DNA of 64,000 nt from Spirodela intermedia (Eukaryota > Streptophyta > Magnoliopsida > Alismatales > Araceae): NCBI GenBank assembly GCA_902729315.2, contig LR746274.1, forward strand, positions 1,178,001-1,242,000. The letters are read 5' to 3'. Positions 59,101 through 64,000 of the stretch are shown piece after piece (position 1 is the stretch's first letter; every line of letters starts with the position of its first letter). The translations under genes were made by a program, and so were the position numbers. The notes beneath the pieces are model-generated. The model was not told the origin of the DNA. It did no database searches and saw nothing but the letters and a program-made list of their open reading frames with translations.

Positions 59101-62100
59101 GGTTCACCATTGCTTTGGATTGGAGTTGGAGTTGGCTTGTCTGCACTTTTCTCATGGGTGAGGCTCTCAATTCTCACTTATTACCACTGCCCCCAAATTC
59201 TATTCATAGTTTCATGCGTTAAATTTTCATTGAGATTTCTTTGCTTACAGTCTGATTTGCTTTTTTTAGGTGACGGGTTATTTAAAGGTGAGTCTTCTCA
59301 ATTTTCTTTGCCCTTATCGAGGTATGCTATCAGCTTGAGTTATCTTGTTTGTGATTATTGTTTGAATCAGTTAACCTGAATCTATAAAGATGTTGAATCA
59401 AATTTATGGTTTGATACATCACACGCTTCACAATGTATTTATTGATTAGTCTATTCAGTTGGAAATACGTATTTGTTTTTTTTCTGGCAATGCTTCGTAT
59501 TTTGCAAGGGGAAGTTTGTTATATTGTTTAATATGGTTGGATGCTTGGTTGCAGCCGGTCCCCAAGCATTTTATACCTAGTAGAAATACAGAACATGTTT
59601 TTGGCATTTTTTTTTCTTTCACGATAATACAGTATGTTATGATGTGGTAACCAAGATATCGTCCGCCATCCTTGATATGTCGATAAGAGAGCAAGAAGCA
59701 AACAGAAAAGAGGAAACATTAATCTATCTCCACGTTGAATAAGGGGCATTTTTTGGATGAAGAATATTACGTAGGTTGCATGAAGGAATTAACCAATCAA
59801 CTTTTCCTTTACCGTGTCCTGCTTGGCCATAACAGTTCGGATACTAAAGTGACGCATCAACTTACTAAAACATAGCAAAAAATATTTTCCAAGGAGGTTA
59901 GGAGTGTAAACTAAGCTCGATTTTTTTGGAGGTCCATGCTTGACCTAAATCAGACATCCTTTGATGTTTAAAATATCCTCAGATTTGGCATAAAGAGATC
60001 AATTATTTAATTGCGAGGAAAAAACCCAAAATCATTTTCTGCAAGAGGCTAAGTGCAAGCATCTCAAAAATACATTCACTGATCCTGACTAAAAAAGTGA
60101 TCAACATCCAGCAGGAATACGTTGGGTCCTGCAAGCCATGAGTGAAACAATGTGTCAACGGTTTTCTATTCATCTCCCAACCGCAGCATTGAATTTTGGG
60201 ATATATTAGAAGGGCTGAGCATAAGAACTTCGCTTGAAAGTTCAATATTGAATTGTTTGAACCATCTACATCCTCAGTTAAATTTCCTGATTTGATACAG
60301 GGATTTGTGGACAAACCAAAGGAAATTGAGGAAAATGAAGGAGGTTGAAAGTAGAAAGTAGAAAGGTTACTTGACTTTCTAAATGTTTCAATCAAGTAAA
60401 GACGAAAATTGTGCAAAATAGTTTGACATATGCAAACGGGTTGGATGAAACTTTAAGATGAAAGGAAAGTAGAGTGTTGAGTGATGTTGAATGGATGGAA
60501 AATTTAAGGAAAGAAAGAACTTGTCTTAGATGTGTAAAATGCTCCATTGTAAGCGAGGACACATTTCTAAAGTTGAAAGTTGAGACCCAGATCTGTCGGT
60601 TTCCTTTCCTGGGGCTATATTTCTTGATGTTAGTCTCAGTTTCTCTTGGGTATCAAACCTTGTGACTTTCTTGGGTTGAAGGCTCATTCTGTCTGACCTA
60701 TGAGAGCCTGGCCATGAAAAGTGGCAGTTAGGTGGAGGAAAATGTATATGGATGTTAAAATGTAACATAAGTACCCGAAAAAATAGAATTGAAAATGAAG
60801 AATATAATAAGATTGTTCGTTGGTGTAGGTTTCATGAAAGAAATGGGAAGGAGAGAAACACCCATGGAGGAAAAGACGAAAGGACTTTCCCAGGTTGTAT
60901 GAGGGAATTAATGTTCTTAGAAACATAAAGAGTCATGTGAAATGCTCATTTAGGGATATGTGACCGTCCTGCAGCTGTGACGCATTTCTAACAACAATTC
61001 AAGTCTTTGGTCTCTGTTTAAGTTTTAAAGAAGAGTTTTGGTTCCTCTTGTAAAGGAACATACATATAATGCATGCACTGGGGTCTGTCTTCGATGCAAT
61101 TTATCAGGGCTCATATGGGGCGGACGGCAGAAAAAATGGGGTTGATATGGTTCGGCAGTAGATGGGATTCGGGGACGTTGACAGCACTGATGTGTAATGA
61201 GGCATGAAGAGTGGTGGCGAATGATGGATGTGGCAGAGGTAGAGGAATAATAAGAAATAGGGGAAAATAAGGATCAGGCAGACAGAAAATTAAGTCCTTG
61301 GGAAATTGGTAGGTTAGACATAGTGTAGCAAGTTTTAAAGGAGAGCAAGAGGATCCTCAGCACTACTCCGTGAGAGCTGTACGCCGGTATGGAACATCTG
61401 ATACCTCTGTGGTTGTCACTCCTCACTGGTTGATAGCCCCTCACTCCTTTTTTTATAATCACGGTCATTTCTATGTGTTCTTGGATTGGGTTCTATAAAA
61501 GGTCATAGCCTAGTCGTTGATCCTCTTATTTCCTCATCACTACATGATTTAAAGTCTGGGAGTGAGAATACATGGTAACAATTTAAGTTTTGATGTCATT
61601 TTGATTAATTTGTTAAACATTAGGTTATATTTTTTCTCAGAGGTTTCTTTATGCCATCTCATGAAAGAGACTGGGACTGAGTTGATGTACCCGTACTTCA
61701 CTTTTTGCTGTTAATCAGTGCTGGATATTTCAGTTGCTGTCATCACTTGTAATCCAGTGCTTCGTGTTCTTGTTTTATGTTCTCATGAAGTTTCCAGTGC
61801 TTCGTGTTCTTGTTTCCTACATCTGGAATGTCTTTTCCACTGATGTCACTTGTATCTTTATTTTAATTGAGAGATATGCCCAACTCTAGGACTACCATGA
61901 ACAGGATGTATGATGGACAAGAATTCTGAGCCATGGAATATTACTGCACAAATACGAAATAGTCTTACTCATTCTGTCGAGTAATGTTGGATTTCATTTT
62001 CATGCCAAAGATGATATGAACTACGGATGGAATTCAGTTATAAGGTGGAATTCAGATGGAACTAAGACCGTACTATAAATAGAATATGCATGAAGCCAGC

Positions 62101-63646
62101 TTCTTTGAGCATCAATCGGATGGAAGTATTTTTTTACTGAACGGTTTTGTTGCAGTTGAGAGAAATCAGGACGACTTAATGGATGAGATTTCAATATAAT
62201 AGTTGTTTACAATGACTCTGATGTCCATTGATTGCACTTGTGTGAACTCGCGCCCATTGATTGATATCATCTTGAGGAAGATGATGAGGGATAGTTGCTG
62301 TCGAAAATTTGCTTCTATTATTTCTTGCTCTTTTTTCTGGTCATGGAACTTTGTTTCTTGTTGTTCTAGGTTGCAACAACCATATCTTTATTTTCTTTTG
62401 GAGTGGATAGTGCCACGTTATCATTAAGTGATAACAAGAAAAGGGAACACTGTTTAGGAAACAACAATACTTGTTATTCACCAAATAGCTGTAGTTAGTA
62501 ATTGCTTGATGTTTTGGTATCTAATGTCCTCTTTCTCATTGAACAGGATTCATTTACACATCCTTTTTTGGTTTTTTGACCTTCTAGAAAATATCATAGA
62601 ACATGTATGAATACTTCTCATGATCATCCCGTGTATGTCGATCCTTTTCCTGCTAATCACATGCTATTTTTTAGTGGATTTGAGAAAAATGTCTGCAGAC
62701 AATGGCCATCAGTAAGCTAGATGGTAGAGGGTTATTGCTTATTGTCTTCATCGCAAGTTTTCCCTCTCTGTACATGAGAAATTCATTTATGGTAGTTTCT
62801 TTTCTTTCCCTGATGTCCAGCAATATGCAATGAAACAAGCTATGAACACTTTGATGGGGCAAATGGCAGCAGGAAACAGAGAATCCAAAAATTCAGGGTT
62901 CTCTCCTGGTTCTCCTTATGCATTTCCTTCAGGTCCCTTTCCATCTCAAATGGCCACATCACCAGTGCGTGATGCGTCTCAACCTACTCCCGCAATTGAT
63001 ATCCCTTCTGCCAAAGTGGAAGCTACAACTGCGACTGCAGCCAGAAGTGACACAGACAAAGTGGATGAACCGAAGAGATATGGTACCTATTCCCTACAGA
63101 GCAAATGTTTTCAAGACATGTATAAAATACTCAATGAATTTGTTGCCGCTGAATTACTCTGCCTTTGCTTTCATTTTTCTTGGGTTTAGAACCAATCTCC
63201 ACACTGTAAGCTTGAGCAGATATTTGGTGCTGCATGTACAACCAAGTGATGTCTTAAGTAATAGATGGCTTTTTGTAGGAAGGGAGGCAGAGAGAGGTCT
63301 CATATGCCAACTTCTCGGCTCAAAAAAGCGCATATCTTACTATGTTGTGCACATTTCCTGTGTCTGGTTTCTTGTTCTGGATTGTTTTCACTGATATCGT
63401 ACTACTGCAGCATTTGTAGATGTTTCTCCTGAAGAAATTTCACACAAAGATTCCTCCACGGATTCAAATGCATCAGTAAAACCAGAGGTCGTTGACTCTG
63501 TAAGTGTGTCTATGATACCTTCAGGAAATTTGTTTGCTCCCCATGGATCTGTAACAATGACGATTTTCGATTATTATTTAAGGTTTCTTCAAATGGGAGT
63601 ACTTTTAGGCCAGACCAAAGTTATTCCAAAGAGCAGTCCCAGTCTC
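56110..63646 (+). CDS. TIC40: TIC40, chloroplast inner-envelope translocon component (5' part, continues past the window)
   Basis: TIC40 is anchored in the inner envelope. Its stromal domain bridges TIC110 and the HSP93 motor during protein import. Seven exons are visible: 56110-56314, 58834-58933 (or from 58831), 59100-59157, 59270-59287, 62821-63082, 63411-63499, 63583-63646; at least 265 residues with phases that all join. Residues 1-65 are Ser/Arg-rich with few acids, a transit peptide. FASVSSSGNAETSS and FPIPPQST follow. The single membrane helix is GSPLLWIGVGVGLSALFSW (about 103-121), nearly invariant in the family. A Gly/Pro/Ser-rich stretch (NSGFSPGSPYAFPSG) and YAFVDVSPEE come next. 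The Sti1/Hop-like C-terminal domain is not in the window; Arabidopsis TIC40 is about 447 aa. Start may be Met1 or Met2 (56113). Confidence 0.92.
56315..58830 (+). other. TIC40: TIC40 intron 1 (2.5 kb)
   Basis: Starts gtaatg and ends tatacag or tatacagcag. Short open frames inside show no domain. The tandem acceptor CAGCAG lets splicing add or drop one Ala codon. Confidence 0.75.
59270..59287 (+). other. TIC40: TIC40 microexon (18 nt)
   Basis: GTGACGGGTTATTTAAAG, flanked by tttttttag and gtgagt, encodes VTGYLK. It supplies the residues that follow the membrane helix in the family (VTSNLK in Arabidopsis) and keeps phase 0 on both sides. Confidence 0.85.
59288..62820 (+). other. TIC40: TIC40 intron 4 (3.5 kb)
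   Basis: The largest TIC40 intron seen. It contains a direct repeat of CCAGTGCTTCGTGTTCTTGT at about 61755 and 61795. No coding domain or transposon was recognised. Confidence 0.65.
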
Positions 63647-64000
63647 GTAAGTAATAATTTCTTTATGATAATTTTTATTCAATTAATTTATCATGTTAAG
63701 ACTTAGTATCCCACTTCTCTGATAGCCTTGGCCGTTCCTTTTTATGAAGAATTGCACCACGATTTACCGGGTATCGATAACAGAGCGTTCAAATTTAGTT
63801 ACTCCAATAATCCAGAAACGCATTTCTTTAATGTACAAGGATGTCACCAATTCTATAATGACTCCTTATTTCTCTGATTTTAATTTCACGTTTGAAAGAA
63901 AAAATAAATCTTCCTACCACCTCTGCTGCACCTGGACCCTGAAAGAAAATAAGAGAACATTCTCTCATTTTACCCCTCATGTTATGTTATAAACTTTTGT
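63647..64000 (+). other. TIC40: TIC40 intron, runs off the window
   Basis: Follows a gtaagt donor. The 82-codon frame at 63744-63992 does not match any TIC40 segment, so this is taken as intron. Confidence 0.55.

Noticed and set aside
60003-60416. 137-codon minus-strand frame in TIC40 intron 4
   Set aside because: No domain, biased composition and no splice or promoter context.
63744-63992. Possible next TIC40 exon
   Set aside because: The frame does not resemble the conserved TIC40 region that should follow and has no convincing acceptor and phase match.

Overview
This is plant nuclear DNA. It holds many-intron genes of the cullin-RING, chromatin and chloroplast-import machinery, a short extensin, and decayed LTR retrotransposons. 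The GC-rich 5' exon of the IDD zinc-finger gene hints at a monocot, but the sequence alone does not settle the lineage.

Layout. Positions 1-11300 are a retrotransposon graveyard. A minus-strand Ty3/gypsy pol is cut into pieces (about 8030-7196, 4580-3931 and 1735-1). The pieces are separated by insertions that include plus-strand Ty1/copia remains, and another copia integrase fragment lies at 8170-9010. A short extensin gene with its own TATA box sits at 12520-13314 (+). Positions 13884-20160 are one complete but heavily mutated Ty3/gypsy element with two recognisable LTRs, primer-binding site and polypurine tract. A further copia integrase fragment lies at 21061-21920.

From about 22.9 kb onward the window is a gene island. 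CAND1, the cullin exchange factor, is on the minus strand. I could rebuild it exon by exon: 28 coding exons, 3666 nt, 1221 residues, no frameshift, plus a 5'-UTR intron. Upstream lies a C2H2 INDETERMINATE-domain (IDD) transcription factor (-, 3 exons, 264 aa). It is divergently paired with a GTE1/GTE6-type bromodomain-NET gene (+, 8 exons, 423 aa). The window ends inside TIC40 (+, first 7 exons), the co-chaperone anchor of the chloroplast inner envelope translocon. These are ordinary conserved genes and do not form a pathway together.

The most notable observations are in gene structure. Four introns have GC instead of GT at the donor (three in CAND1, one in the bromodomain gene), each fixed by protein frame and conserved flanking residues. 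TIC40 has an 18-nt microexon and a NAGNAG acceptor. A palindromic MITE-like element lies in a bromodomain-gene intron. A GA microsatellite is translated in frame as an Arg/Lys-Glu tract. I found no rRNA, tRNA or CRISPR array and no evidence of a new biological system. All intron boundaries were placed by eye from splice consensus, reading frame and remembered family conservation.
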